Shown here piece by piece: positions 7,903 to 16,956 of a DNA stretch of 57,634 bases (positions within the stretch are counted from its first letter, which is position 1; the number at the start of each line of letters is the position of its first letter). The notes beneath the pieces were generated by a model, which did not search any database, had not been told where the DNA came from, and worked only from the letters and a program-made list of their open reading frames with translations. Source of the DNA: Chloroflexota bacterium (GTDB lineage Bacteria; Chloroflexota; Anaerolineae; DTLA01); contig JACIWU010000012.1 of NCBI GenBank assembly GCA_014360805.1, positions 1 through 57,634 of the forward strand. Direction: 5' to 3'. A program made the translations under genes and the position numbers.

Positions 7903-9972
7903 CTACTTGGACTCTGCTGCCTTCGCCGCCTGGATGATCTGCTGCGCGATGTGCGAGGGGACTTCCTCGTAGTGCGAGAACTCCATGGTGTACACGCCGC
8001 GCCCCTGGGTGATGGAGCGCAGGGTGGTGGCATAGTGGAGCATCTCGGCCAGTGGGACCTGCGCCGTTACGACGCTGCGCCCGTGGGACTGTTCCATGCC
8101 CTGCACGCGCGCCCGTCGGGTGTTCAGGTCGCCCAGCACGTCGCCCATGTACTGCTCGGGAATGGTGATGACCACCTGCATGATGGGTTCCAGCAGCACC
8201 GGGCCGGCTTCCTCCATCGCCTTCTTGAACCCCAGGTTCGCGGCGATCTTGAACGCCATTTCCGACGAGTCCACCGGATGGTACGAGCCGTCGTAGAGCG
8301 CGACGCGCACGTCCACCACCGGATAGCCTGCCAGGATGCCCTTGGTCATTGTCTCGCGCACGCCCTTTTCCACCGCCGGGATGTACTGGCGCGGCACGGC
8401 CCCGCCGAACACCTCATCCACGAACTCAAATCCAGCGCCGCGCGGTAGGGGCTCCAGCCGCAGCCACACATCGCCAAACTGCCCGTGGCCGCCCGTCTGC
8501 TTCTTGTGGCGTCCCTGGGCGCTGGCCGTCCGGGTGATCGTTTCGCGGTAGGGAACCTTGGGCGTGCCCACGGTGATCTCCACGCCGAACTTCTGCTGGA
8601 GTTTGCGGGCCGCGATGTCCACATGGGACTCGCCCATGCCCGACAGAATCGTCTCGTTGGTTTCGGCGTCGCGGGTAACTTCCAGGGTGGGATCTTCTTC
8701 CACCAACCGCGTCAGAGCCGTGCTCATCTTGTCCAGGTCGGCCTTGGTCTTGGGCGAGATGGCCGCCGAGAAGATGGGCTTCGGGTAGGTTACCGGATCC
8801 AGCACCAGGGGCCGGCCCTTGTCGCACAGGGTGTCCCCGGTGATGGTGCTGCTCAACTTGGCCACGCCGCCGATTTCGCCCGCGCGCAACTGCTTGACGG
8901 GGGTCTGCTCCTTGCCGCGGATAAGGAACAACTGGCCGATGCGCTCCTCGCTCTGGGAGCGGGAGTTGAACGCGCGGGAGTCCGACTCCAGAATGCCTGA
9001 GTACACGCGCAGGTAGGTGAGTCGCCCCACGAAGGGGTCTGCCGTCGTTTTGAACGCCAGCGCGGCCAGAGGCCCGTTGTCGGTGGCTGCCAGGGTTTCG
9101 GTCTCGCCGGTGGCAGAGTTCTTGGCGAGAATCTCGCCCCCTTCGGCTGGCGAGGGCAGCAGGGCGACGATGGCGCTGAGCAGCGGCTGGATGCCGATGT
9201 TGGCCAGGGACGCGCCGCACAGGACGGGGACGATCTTGCCGCCCTTGACGCCCAACCGTAGCCCTCGGTAGATTTCGTCCTCGGTGAGTTCTTCGCCGTC
9301 CAGGTATTTCATGATGAGTTCGTCATCGCCCTCGGCGGCGACTTCTATCAGTTGCGTCCGCGCCTCTTCCACCTGGCTCGCCATGTCGGCGGGGATGGGG
9401 CTTTTTTCGGCCTTGGGGCCCAGATACGCCGTGCGCGACACCAGGTCCACCACGCCCTTGAAGGTGGCCTGGCTGCCGATGGGCAACTGCATGATGGCAG
9501 GCCGCACGCCGAAAATCTCGGCCAGGCTGGCGACCGCCTTCTGGAAGTCGGCGTTTTCGCGGTCCATCTTGTTGACGAAGACGAGGCGGGGCAACTTGTA
9601 GTCATTGGCGTGCTGCCAGACCAGTTCCGTGCCGACCTCCACGCCGGCGACGGCATCCAGCAGCACGACAGCCCCCTCCACGACCCGCACGGCGCTGCGC
9701 ACTTCGCCCACGAAGTCCGTGTACCCCGGGGTGTCCAGAATCGTGATGCGGCAATCCCCCCACTCCAGTGGAAGGATAGAGGTGTTGACCGAGATCTTCC
9801 TCCGCTGCTCTTCGGGGTCAAAGTCCGATGTGGTGTTCCCGTCGTCCACCTTACCGAGGCGCGAGATGGCACCTGCGTCAAAGAGCATGACCTCGGACAG
9901 TGTGGTCTTCCCGCTGTTGCCATGTCCCAGCAAGGCAACATTGCGCAACTTGCTGATGTCGTAACCGGCCAT
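7903..9972 (-). CDS. Elongation factor G paralogue (EF-G2/FusA2-like translational GTPase)
   Basis: 689 residues. The G domain shows GHGNSGKT (P-loop), DTPGYTDFVGEV (G3) and NKMD (G4) within the first 150 residues. It is followed by the EF-G domain II barrel, then domains III to V, including GETHVD-like GMGESHVD and, near the end, GDLNTRRARVQGME. Switch I (DGNTTSDFDPEEQRRKISV) and overall features resemble the second EF-G of Thermus and actinobacteria rather than the main FusA that sits with rpsL/rpsG/tuf, and no such genes are near. Its precise role (ribosome rescue, recycling or stress) is not settled. The start ATG has GAGGAGG upstream. It is not SelB: there is no SelB-type winged-helix tail, and EF-G domains IV and V are present. 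Confidence 0.88.
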   Translation of the reverse strand: MAGYDISKLRNVALLGHGNSGKTTLSEVMLFDAGAISRLGKVDDGNTTSDFDPEEQRRKISVNTSILPLEWGDCRITILDTPGYTDFVGEVRSAVRVVEGAVVLLDAVAGVEVGTELVWQHANDYKLPRLVFVNKMDRENADFQKAVASLAEIFGVRPAIMQLPIGSQATFKGVVDLVSRTAYLGPKAEKSPIPADMASQVEEARTQLIEVAAEGDDELIMKYLDGEELTEDEIYRGLRLGVKGGKIVPVLCGASLANIGIQPLLSAIVALLPSPAEGGEILAKNSATGETETLAATDNGPLAALAFKTTADPFVGRLTYLRVYSGILESDSRAFNSRSQSEERIGQLFLIRGKEQTPVKQLRAGEIGGVAKLSSTITGDTLCDKGRPLVLDPVTYPKPIFSAAISPKTKADLDKMSTALTRLVEEDPTLEVTRDAETNETILSGMGESHVDIAARKLQQKFGVEITVGTPKVPYRETITRTASAQGRHKKQTGGHGQFGDVWLRLEPLPRGAGFEFVDEVFGGAVPRQYIPAVEKGVRETMTKGILAGYPVVDVRVALYDGSYHPVDSSEMAFKIAANLGFKKAMEEAGPVLLEPIMQVVITIPEQYMGDVLGDLNTRRARVQGMEQSHGRSVVTAQVPLAEMLHYATTLRSITQGRGVYTMEFSHYEEVPSHIAQQIIQAAKAAESK

Positions 9973-10072
9973 GAATCCTCCTCGTCTAGGACGTTCCGTC
10001 CAGGTGTATTCGCTTCATCAAACATGAATGGCGGGCCTGGGGATTCCTCCACGCAGGCCCACATGTACGGTT

Positions 10073-10101
10073 ATTCTATCTGAATCAGGCGGTTGTGTCA
10101 A
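10073..10101 (-). promoter_or_regulatory. Promoter of the EF-G paralogue
   Basis: Minus strand TTGACA (10101-10096), a 17-bp spacer and TAGAAT (10078-10073). Confidence 0.8.
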
Positions 10102-10194
10102 AGCCGCCCCGCCCGCGTAAGCGCCATGTCAAAACCTGCCCCTGCCCCCGCCGGCTACGGCAAGCCGCCCTACCAACCTTGCGCGAGAATCATG

Positions 10195-10367
10195 TTTCAC
10201 ACAGAGGCACAAAGGGTTTTCTTTGTGTCCTTCGTGTCTTTGTGTGAGAATAATCTTTCACACGGAGGCACAAAGGGTTTTCTTTGTGTCCTTCGTGTCT
10301 TTGTGTGAGAATAATCTTTCACACGGAGGCATAAAGACACAAAGGGTTTTCTTTGTGCCTCTGTGCG
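10195..10367. repeat. Three tandem copies (61-bp period) of the CACAAAG palindromic repeat
   Basis: Copies start with TTTCACAC at about 10195, 10256 and 10317. Each has the inner hairpin CACAAAG-GGTTTT-CTTTGTG and outer arms TTCACAC and GTGTGAGAA. The first two copies are nearly identical and the third has an extra ATAAAGA segment. It is the same family as 2417-2530. Confidence 0.9.
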
Positions 10368-10404
10368 ATGCTCCTTTCCCACGAAGGCGCGCATCGCGGG
10401 GGCA

Positions 10405-10433
10405 TTGACGCCGCGCGCAGGTGGCGCTATAAT
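10405..10433 (+). promoter_or_regulatory. Promoter of the flavin oxidoreductase gene
   Basis: TTGACG (10405-10410), a 17-bp spacer and TATAAT (10428-10433), followed by AGGAGGG at 10441-10447. Confidence 0.85.
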
Positions 10434-10452
10434 AGATGTAAGGAGGGACGCG

Positions 10453-11451
10453 ATGGCGAACCTGTTTGACTCCCTAGAGGTGCGAGGCGTCCGGCTGCGG
10501 AACCGCATCGTCATGCCGCCCATCGCCACGGAACGCGCCACCCCGCGGGGCGAGGTTACCGACTGGCATTTGGCGCACTACGAAGCCATCGCCACCGACG
10601 GGCCGGGGCTGCTCATCGTGGAGCACACGTACATCCGCCGCGACGGTCGCGTGTCGGACCGCCAGTTGGGCATCCATGACGACGCGCTGATTCCGGGCCT
10701 GGCTCGGCTGGCGCAAACCATCAAGGCGGCGGGCGCAGCGGCCTGCTTGCAGATCACCCACGCCGGCGCGCGCACGACCCGCGACCTCATCGGCGCGCAG
10801 CCTATCAGCGCCTGGACTCTCCCCGTCCCCGGAGATCCAGAGGCGCCAAGGGCGCTTCGGCGGGAGGAGATTCAGCAACTGGCCCGCGACTACGCCGAAG
10901 CCGCGCGGCGCGCCCAGGCGGCCGGGTTTGACGCCGTGGAGATTCACGGCGCTCATGGCTACTTGCTGGGGCAGTTCGTCTCGCCCGTTACCAACCGCCG
11001 CACCGATGACTACGGCGGGCCGCTGGAAAACCGCTTGCGCTTCCCCTGCGAGGTCATCCGCGCCGTGCGGGAAGCCGTCGGGCGCGACCTGCTGGTGCTG
11101 TACCGATTCGGGGCCGACGACCTCACCCCGGGCGGCATCACCGCCGATGACGCCGAACGCATCGCGCCGATCCTGGCCGGGGCCGGGGTGGACATCCTGG
11201 ACGTTTCGGGCGGGCTTGGGGGATCGGGCCGCGACCGATTCACCGAGCAGGGCTACTTCGTGCTTCTGGCGGCGAGGGTGCGGCGCGCCGCCGGAATTCC
11301 AACCATTGGCGTGGGCAACGTGCGCGATCCGGAGTACGCCGACCGGGTGATACGGGATGGCTTGGTGGACCTCATCGCCGTGGGACGGGCGCAACTGGCC
11401 GATCCCGACTGGGTGGCGAAGGCTCGGCGGCTGCTGGCGTCGCGCGAGTAA
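10453..11451 (+). CDS. Old Yellow Enzyme family NADH:flavin oxidoreductase
   Basis: 332 residues forming one FMN-binding TIM barrel. Family blocks in order: LFDSLEVRGVRLRNRIVMPP at the N-terminus, LQITHAGART, FDAVEIHGAHGYLLGQF with the substrate/FMN histidine region, SPVTNRRTDDYGG, and the phosphate-binding end GVGNVRDPEYADRVI and VDLIAVGRAQLADP. The absence of the C-terminal iron-sulfur/FAD half separates it from 2,4-dienoyl-CoA reductase (FadH), so it is closer to YqjM/NamA-type ene-reductases that reduce activated C=C bonds. The physiological substrate is unknown. The ATG at 10453 has AGGAGGG just upstream. It is 17 bases before the next gene, so the two are likely cotranscribed. Confidence 0.9.
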   Translation: MANLFDSLEVRGVRLRNRIVMPPIATERATPRGEVTDWHLAHYEAIATDGPGLLIVEHTYIRRDGRVSDRQLGIHDDALIPGLARLAQTIKAAGAAACLQITHAGARTTRDLIGAQPISAWTLPVPGDPEAPRALRREEIQQLARDYAEAARRAQAAGFDAVEIHGAHGYLLGQFVSPVTNRRTDDYGGPLENRLRFPCEVIRAVREAVGRDLLVLYRFGADDLTPGGITADDAERIAPILAGAGVDILDVSGGLGGSGRDRFTEQGYFVLLAARVRRAAGIPTIGVGNVRDPEYADRVIRDGLVDLIAVGRAQLADPDWVAKARRLLASRE

Positions 11452-11468
11452 GGCATCGGAGGCGCTAG

Positions 11469-12350
11469 ATGGCACAGGCGGAGCGGCGAATCTCCTACGC
11501 CCGGGCGGTGTGCGAAACCCTGCGCCGGGCCGATGGCCCGCTGCCCTTCGCCGATGTCCTCGCCGCCGTCGCGCAGATGCCCGTGCGCCCCGTTCGGGAC
11601 ACCGCCCGCACCGTGCGCAACACGCTCCGCAACAGTCCGCTCGTGGTTCCCGTGGACGACAACCGCTACGCCTGGGCCCTGTGGTTCATCAAGGGCGCGA
11701 CGGTTCGCCATGTCCTGTCGCAAAAGGAGTTGGACGAAGGCTCCCTGCGGCTCGGGCCGGATGCCTGTTTCGTGCTGTTCCCGTTCCTGTACGCGCCACG
11801 CCACGCCGCCTCGCGCCCCTGCCATCTGTACTTAGAGCAGGGGCCGCTCTTCTCGCAGCCCATCCTGTGGTTTGACGAGGGCGCGGCGGGGATTGCCCCG
11901 TCCCATGCGCTGGCGGATTGGTTCAGCGCGATGGGCTGCCGCCCTGGCGATAGTTTGCTCTTTGAGGTAACCGACGGCGAGGAAGGCATCTACCACGTGT
12001 TCCTGGAGCCGGCTGAAAGCCGAGATGTGGAGCGGACGGCGAAGCGAAACGCGCAGGTGGCCCAGGCGGTGCAGCAGGCCCTGGCGCGCAAGCGCAGGCC
12101 CTGCCCCCTGTTCCGGCTCATGCCCGCTCTCGTGGCGAGGGGAATCTACCACGACCCGTACCCCCCGATGCCGCTGGAGCACATCGTGCGAGATACGCCC
12201 GCGTGCGCGCTGGAATCCGGGAAGGTGCGCCTGATTCCCAACGCGCCTGCGGCCGATTATCTCCCCGGCCTGTCGCCGCCGGAGCGGGAACCGACGCGCC
12301 GTGCCGCGCCGAGGGGGTTCTGGCAGCGCCTCTTCGGCCGGCGTCGGTAG
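11469..12350 (+). CDS. Unknown protein with an N-terminal winged-helix-like domain
   Basis: 293 residues, soluble, not recognised. The first 75 residues (ISYARAVCETLRRADGPLPF, then ADVLAAVAQMPV and TVRNTLRNSPLVVPVDDNRYA) look like a HARE-HTH or similar winged helix, as found in some chromatin and restriction-related proteins. The middle (about 95-190) is a beta-rich domain with FVLFPFLYAPRH and PGDSLLFEVTDGEEGIYHVF. The tail is basic, ending RGFWQRLFGRRR. It is probably in one transcript with the oxidoreductase upstream, but no functional link is evident. Confidence 0.65.
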   Translation: MAQAERRISYARAVCETLRRADGPLPFADVLAAVAQMPVRPVRDTARTVRNTLRNSPLVVPVDDNRYAWALWFIKGATVRHVLSQKELDEGSLRLGPDACFVLFPFLYAPRHAASRPCHLYLEQGPLFSQPILWFDEGAAGIAPSHALADWFSAMGCRPGDSLLFEVTDGEEGIYHVFLEPAESRDVERTAKRNAQVAQAVQQALARKRRPCPLFRLMPALVARGIYHDPYPPMPLEHIVRDTPACALESGKVRLIPNAPAADYLPGLSPPEREPTRRAAPRGFWQRLFGRRR

Positions 12351-12370
12351 GGAATGCATGGTCCGTTCAG

Positions 12371-12421
12371 TCGCACGCTGGGGTGCGAGCAGGATACAAC
12401 AAGGCGACCCCACAAGGTCGC
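12371..12421 (+). promoter_or_regulatory. Two leader hairpins before adenine deaminase
   Basis: TCGCAC (12371-12376) pairs with GTGCGA (12383-12388). GCGACC (12404-12409) pairs with GGTCGC (12416-12421) and is followed by TTTGTG. A competing CACAA/TTTGTG pairing overlaps the second hairpin. It may be an attenuator or intercistronic terminator. It does not match the purine riboswitch consensus. Confidence 0.45.
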
Positions 12422-12445
12422 TTTGTGCTAATCAGGAGGGTTGGA

Positions 12446-14158
12446 ATGGCCATCACGCTTGAGGATTTGATACGCATTGCGCGGGGGGAAGATGAGGCCG
12501 ACCTGGTGCTGAAGAACGCCCGCGTGGTCAACGTCTTCTCGGGCGACATTCACGTTACCAGTGTGGCCATCGCCAGCACGCGCATCGCCGGCCTGGGCGA
12601 CTATCGCGGCAAGGTGGAGATAGACCTGGACGGAGCCTACGTCTGCCCTGGGTTCATTGACGGCCATGTGCACATTGAGAGTTCCATGCTGCGGGTGCCC
12701 GAGTTCGCGCGGGCCGTGTTGCCCCACGGGACTACGTCGGTGGTCATTGACCCCCACGAGATCGCCAACGTGCTGGGGTTTGACGGCATTCGGTACATGC
12801 TGGAATCCAGCAAGCGCAACCCCTTCAGCGTCTATGTCATGGTGCCGTCGTGCGTGCCCGCGACGGACATGGAGACTTCGGGCGCGCGCATCCTGCCGTC
12901 GGACCTGGCGCTGCTGCTGAAGGAGAACTGGGTGCAGGGCGTGGGCGAGATGATGAACTACCCGGGCGTCCTGTTCCGCGAGCCGTCGGTGATGGCCAAG
13001 GTGCGGGCGGCCGCGGGCAAACGGATTGACGGCCACGCGCCCGGCCTTTCGGGCCGCGACCTCATGGCCTACATCGCCGCCGGCGTCGGCTCGGACCACG
13101 AGTGCACGCGGGTGGAGGAGGCCAAAGAGAAACTGCGCATGGGCATGTACATCATGATTCGCGAGGGTTCCACCGCCCGCAACCTGCGCGACCTGCTGCC
13201 GCTGGTTACGCCCGCCACGGCGCGCCGCTGCATGTTCGTTACCGACGACCGCCACCCGCTGGAGTTGCTGGAGGAGGGACACCTGGACAGCATCATCCGC
13301 ACGGCCATCGCCAGCGGGCTGGACCCCATCACCGCCATCCAGATGGCGACGCTGAACCCCGCGGAGTACTTCGGCCTTCTGGACCGGGGCGGCATCCGCC
13401 CAGGGTGGCGGGCCGATCTGGTGGTTTTTGACAACTTCATGGACTTCCGCATTCTCAAGGTGCTGCGCGGCGGGCAGATTGTCGCCGAGCGGGGGCGGTT
13501 CGTCGGCTCCCTGTCGCCCCACAACCCCGCCATCGTGCGCAGTTCCATGAACGTGCACCCGCCCAGCATCTCCTTCGCGGTCCCCGCGCGCGGCAACCGC
13601 GTCCGCGTCATCGGCCTGGTCCCCGGACAGATCGTTACGCAGCAACTCATCATGGAGCCGAAAACGGACGGGGAGTTCGTCGTCTCGGATACCGAGCGCG
13701 ACGTTCTGAAGATTGCGGTGGTAGAGCGACACCAGGCCACGGGCAACGTGGGGCTGGGCTTCGTGCACGGCTTCGGGCTGAGGCGCGGCGCGCTGGCCTC
13801 GTCGGTGGCGCACGATTCCCACAACATCATCCTGGTCGGCACCAGCGACGACGACATGAAGGTGGCGCTGGGGCGGATGGTGGAGATGCGCGGTGGGTTG
13901 GTGGCCGTGCAGGACGGTCAAGTGCGGGCGGAGTTGCCGCTGCCCATCGCGGGCCTCATGTCGGACCGACCGCTGGAGGAAGTGGGCGCGGCGTTTCGGG
14001 AGTTGCTGCAGGCCGCCGCCGACATGGGTTCCGCCCTGCGCGATCCGTTCACGGCGCTGAGTTTCCTGGCCCTGCCCGTCATCCCGACACTGAAACTCAC
14101 GGACCGCGGCCTGGTGGACGTTACGCAATTCCGCTTCGTGCCCCTGTTTGTCCAGTAG
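12446..14158 (+). CDS. ade: Adenine deaminase
   Basis: 570 residues, an amidohydrolase-superfamily enzyme that deaminates adenine to hypoxanthine in purine salvage, using a metal centre. The N-terminal composite domain (LVLKNARVVNVFSGDI) is followed by the metal motif PGFIDGHVHIESSML. Further blocks are TTSVVIDPHEIANVLG, GVGSDHECTRVEEA, VTDDRHPLELLEEGHLD and ATLNPAEYFGL, and then the C-terminal adenine deaminase domain (about 400-570, with VGTSDDDMKVAL and DRPLEEV). Length agrees with the family. ATG 12446 is preceded by AGGAGGG. The 95-base gap from the previous gene contains two hairpins. Confidence 0.93.
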   Translation: MAITLEDLIRIARGEDEADLVLKNARVVNVFSGDIHVTSVAIASTRIAGLGDYRGKVEIDLDGAYVCPGFIDGHVHIESSMLRVPEFARAVLPHGTTSVVIDPHEIANVLGFDGIRYMLESSKRNPFSVYVMVPSCVPATDMETSGARILPSDLALLLKENWVQGVGEMMNYPGVLFREPSVMAKVRAAAGKRIDGHAPGLSGRDLMAYIAAGVGSDHECTRVEEAKEKLRMGMYIMIREGSTARNLRDLLPLVTPATARRCMFVTDDRHPLELLEEGHLDSIIRTAIASGLDPITAIQMATLNPAEYFGLLDRGGIRPGWRADLVVFDNFMDFRILKVLRGGQIVAERGRFVGSLSPHNPAIVRSSMNVHPPSISFAVPARGNRVRVIGLVPGQIVTQQLIMEPKTDGEFVVSDTERDVLKIAVVERHQATGNVGLGFVHGFGLRRGALASSVAHDSHNIILVGTSDDDMKVALGRMVEMRGGLVAVQDGQVRAELPLPIAGLMSDRPLEEVGAAFRELLQAAADMGSALRDPFTALSFLALPVIPTLKLTDRGLVDVTQFRFVPLFVQ

Positions 14159-14235
14159 GCCCCACGGAGGCGGAGTGTCATCCACGAATCGCGCGGATGC
14201 ACGCGAATAGACCCCAAGGGTCTGGCGCCGGAGGT

Positions 14236-14261
14236 GCGACGCACTTTCAGAAGTGCGTCGC
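14236..14261. repeat. GTGCGACGCAC-family hairpin, copy 1
   Basis: GCGACGCACTT (14236-14246), loop TCAG, AAGTGCGTCGC (14251-14261). Related copies are at 39712-39750 and 47346-47374. It could also terminate the ade transcript. Confidence 0.85.
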
Positions 14262-14320
14262 TCCTATGCCCATGGCGTGATCGCCAGACTTTGGAGCCGA
14301 GACGCCCGCGGCGCGCCGTT

Positions 14321-14349
14321 TTGGTATGTCCCCCGTGCGGTGGTATAAT
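14321..14349 (+). promoter_or_regulatory. Promoter of the DUF151-dnaB operon
   Basis: TTGGTA (14321-14326), a 17-bp spacer and TATAAT (14344-14349). Confidence 0.8.
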
Positions 14350-14396
14350 TCCATTGCCGCGGCCTGGTTTCGGCCCACGGAAAGGAGCGGAGCGTT

Positions 14397-14912
14397 ATGA
14401 TTGAGGTGAGAGTGGACAGCATTCGGGTAAGTTTGGTATCGGCGCATCGGGTGGTGGTCCTGCGGGACATTGCATCGCCACGCTACCTTCCCATCTGGAT
14501 CGGCCCGTTTGAGGCCGAGGCCATCGCCGCCGAGTTGCAAGGCGTGCGCGCTCCGCGGCCCATGACCCACGACCTGCTCAAGAACGTGTTGGCCCACCTG
14601 GGAGCGCATGTTACCCACGTAATCATTACCAGTCTGCGAGGGGATACGTTCTACGCCCGCATCTTCCTGGACGTCGGGGGCCAGATCACCGACATTGACT
14701 CGCGCCCCAGCGACGCCATCGCCCTCGCGGTGCGCACCCAGTCGCCCATCTACGTTGCCGAAGAGGTGCTGGCCCAGGCGGGCCTGGAGCCTGACCCAGG
14801 CATCAGCCTGGATGAAGAGGACAAACTCGCCCCTTATCGCGACTTCGTGGAGAGCCTGGACCTGCATCTCCCTGGCGACGAGGACGCCGAGAAGGATGAG
14901 GACGAGGAATGA
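14397..14912 (+). CDS. Bifunctional nuclease-family (DUF151) protein
   Basis: 171 residues. The DUF151 core spans about 1-135: [25 protein letters not shown] at the N-terminus, [18 protein letters not shown], and the conserved [15 protein letters not shown] block. The last 35 residues are strongly acidic ([12 protein letters not shown]). Family members are reported as nucleases or DNA-binding proteins in bacteria and plants. The exact role here is unknown. Its TGA overlaps the dnaB start (ATGA), giving translational coupling with replication genes. Confidence 0.88.
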   Translation: MIEVRVDSIRVSLVSAHRVVVLRDIASPRYLPIWIGPFEAEAIAAELQGVRAPRPMTHDLLKNVLAHLGAHVTHVIITSLRGDTFYARIFLDVGGQITDIDSRPSDAIALAVRTQSPIYVAEEVLAQAGLEPDPGISLDEEDKLAPYRDFVESLDLHLPGDEDAEKDEDEE

Positions 14913-16285
14913 GCACGGACCGCCTTCCCCCTCAGAACATAGAGGCCGAGCAGTCGCTTCTGGGCAGCATCCTGATTGACCCCGAGGCCATCATTCGGGT
15001 CTCGCCCATCGTGCGGCCCGAGGACTTCTACCGTGAGACCCATGCCATCATCTACGCCGCTGCTCTGGAACTGCACGAGCGCCACCAGCCCGCCGACTTC
15101 GTAACCCTGCGCGACGCCCTCCAGCAGCGCAATCAGTTGGAGTTGGTGGGCGGGACGGCTTACTTGAGCACCCTGGTCAACGCCGTGCCCACCTCGGCTC
15201 ACGCGGAGTACTACGCGCAAATCGTGCAGCGCACGGCTATCCTGCGCCGCCTCATTGACGCCGCCACCCAGATTACCGGCATCGCCCACGAGCCGGTGGA
15301 CGACGCCGAAGAGGCTATTGACCGCGCCGAGCAGATTCTGTTCGCCGTGGCCGAGCGCAGGCACGCCCGCGACCTCACGCCCATCTCGCAGGTGATCGCC
15401 CGCTACTACGACCGCATCCAGATGCTGGCCGAGCACAAGGGGGAACCCCTCGGCGTGCCCACGGGGTTCACCATGCTGGACAAACTCCTGGGCGGGCTTC
15501 AGCCGTCGGATCTCATCATCCTGGCGGCGCGCCCCAGCATGGGCAAGACCGCCCTGGCGCTGACCATCGCCACCCACGCCGCCAAGCGCCATCGCGCGCG
15601 CGTCGCCATCTTCAGCCTGGAGATGTCGGCCGAGCAGTTGGTACAGCGCCTGCTGGCAGCCGAGACCGGCATTGATGCCCAGCGCCTGCGCATCGGCGAC
15701 GTGCGCGAAGACGAGTGGCCGCTCATCGTCCAGGCCGCCAGCACGCTGTCAGAAACCAACATCTTCATAGACGACTCGCCGTCGCTCACGGTGCTCTCCA
15801 TGCGCTCCAAGGCACGGCGAATCCATGCCCAATATGGCCTTGACCTCATCATCGTGGACTACCTGCAACTGATGGAGGGCGACCGCCGCTCCGAAAACCG
15901 CGTGCAGGAGATTTCCAACATCTCCCGCGGCCTCAAGGGCCTGGCCCGCGAACTCAACGTGCCCGTGCTGGCCCTGTCGCAACTGTCGCGTGCGGTGGAG
16001 GCACGGCAGGACAAGCGGCCGCAACTGTCGGACCTGCGCGAGTCGGGCTCCATTGAGCAGGACGCCGACGTGGTGCTGTTCATCTACCGCGACTCCATGT
16101 ACTACAAAACCGAAGAGGAGTGGGCGCGCGCCTTTCCGGACAAGCCCTACTATCCCGGCCTGTCGGAAATCTGGGTCAGCAAGCAGCGCAACGGACCCGC
16201 GGGCAAGAAGGTTGACCTGTACTTTGAGGAGCATCTGGCCGTCTTCCGCGACCTGAAGCGCGAGAGCGTGCAGTTGAATCAATGA
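14909..16285 (+). CDS. dnaB: Replicative DNA helicase DnaB
   Basis: 458 residues, the hexameric fork helicase. The N-terminal primase-interacting domain ([20 protein letters not shown], through about 105) is followed by a linker helix and the RecA-like ATPase. Motifs: [22 protein letters not shown] (Walker A, about 196-216), SLEMSAEQL, Walker [13 protein letters not shown], and [20 protein letters not shown] with the Arg finger region. The last segment FISKQRNGP-like [18 protein letters not shown] completes the fold. No intein is seen. It overlaps its neighbours by ATGA on both sides. Confidence 0.97.
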   Translation: MSTDRLPPQNIEAEQSLLGSILIDPEAIIRVSPIVRPEDFYRETHAIIYAAALELHERHQPADFVTLRDALQQRNQLELVGGTAYLSTLVNAVPTSAHAEYYAQIVQRTAILRRLIDAATQITGIAHEPVDDAEEAIDRAEQILFAVAERRHARDLTPISQVIARYYDRIQMLAEHKGEPLGVPTGFTMLDKLLGGLQPSDLIILAARPSMGKTALALTIATHAAKRHRARVAIFSLEMSAEQLVQRLLAAETGIDAQRLRIGDVREDEWPLIVQAASTLSETNIFIDDSPSLTVLSMRSKARRIHAQYGLDLIIVDYLQLMEGDRRSENRVQEISNISRGLKGLARELNVPVLALSQLSRAVEARQDKRPQLSDLRESGSIEQDADVVLFIYRDSMYYKTEEEWARAFPDKPYYPGLSEIWVSKQRNGPAGKKVDLYFEEHLAVFRDLKRESVQLNQ

Positions 16286-16956
16286 GCGGTTCCGAGCGTG
16301 AGGAGAAGCGCATACGCCCGTTCGCAGGGCTGCCCGATGGCCGTATCGCCACGACGGCCCTGCCCAACGTGCTTTTCTCCGAACTCCTGGCGGATTGCGA
16401 CGACCTGGCAGAACTGAAGGTTACCTTTCACATCTTCTGGACGCTGGCGCGGCGGCCGCGCCGATTCCCAGGGATGCGGCTGGACGAACTCAGGCGCGAC
16501 CCGCTGCTGCGCCATAGCCTCAGCATCCTGGGCGGCGACCCGGCCGACATGTTAGAGCGCGCGCTCCAAAGGGCCGTGGCGCGGGGTTCGCTGCTGCGCG
16601 TGCGAGGGCGCCGCGCGGGCCAGGAAGAAACCTGGTTTTTCGCCAATAGCCCCAAGGGGCGCCATGCCGTGGAGCAACTCACGCGCGGCGAGCAGGGGTT
16701 TGAGCCTTCGGTCGGCGAGACGTTTGAGGGCACGCCCCCTTCTCGCCCCAGCATCTTCGCCCTGTACGAGCAGAACGTGGGGCTGGTGCAGCCCATCATC
16801 GCGCAGGAGTTGATAGAGGCCGAGGAGACGTATCCCGCCGCCTGGATTGAGGACGCCTTCCGCATCGCCGCCGAGCGCAACGTTCGCAACTGGCGGTACG
16901 TGCGGGCGATTCTGGAACGGTGGGCCAGCGAGGGCAAAGACGATGAGGCGAATTGA
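16282..16956 (+). CDS. DnaD-domain replication protein
   Basis: 224 residues. The N-terminal half (about 20-130) is a winged-helix-like replication-initiation domain (LPNVLFSELLADCDDLAELK, WTLARRPRR). The C-terminal part (about 148-215) is a DnaD/DnaB_2-type domain: FALYEQNVGLVQPIIAQEL, then AWIEDAFRIAAERNVRNWRY and VRAILERW. In Firmicutes DnaD helps load the helicase with DnaI. Here it lies between dnaB and a DnaC-like ATPase in overlapping reading frames, so helicase loading is the likely role. Confidence 0.88.
   Translation: MSGSEREEKRIRPFAGLPDGRIATTALPNVLFSELLADCDDLAELKVTFHIFWTLARRPRRFPGMRLDELRRDPLLRHSLSILGGDPADMLERALQRAVARGSLLRVRGRRAGQEETWFFANSPKGRHAVEQLTRGEQGFEPSVGETFEGTPPSRPSIFALYEQNVGLVQPIIAQELIEAEETYPAAWIEDAFRIAAERNVRNWRYVRAILERWASEGKDDEAN

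Larger units (their letters stand above)
9973..10452. other. 480-bp intergenic region with divergent promoters and tandem palindromic repeats
   Basis: No gene is seen. From left to right it holds the minus-strand promoter at 10073-10101, about 90 bases without evident features, three tandem copies of the CACAAAG palindrome at 10195-10367, and the plus-strand promoter at 10405-10433. Confidence 0.7.

Noticed and set aside
7903-9972. SelB (selenocysteine-specific elongation factor), tempting because selA is near
   Set aside because: The protein has the full EF-G domain set, including the C-terminal domains, and lacks the SelB winged-helix tail.
10195-10367. CRISPR array
   Set aside because: The 61-bp units are repeated almost end to end without distinct spacers, and each unit is itself a long palindrome. 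No cas genes are near.
12351-12445. Purine riboswitch before adenine deaminase
   Set aside because: The conserved three-way junction sequence of the purine aptamer is absent. Only two simple hairpins are seen.
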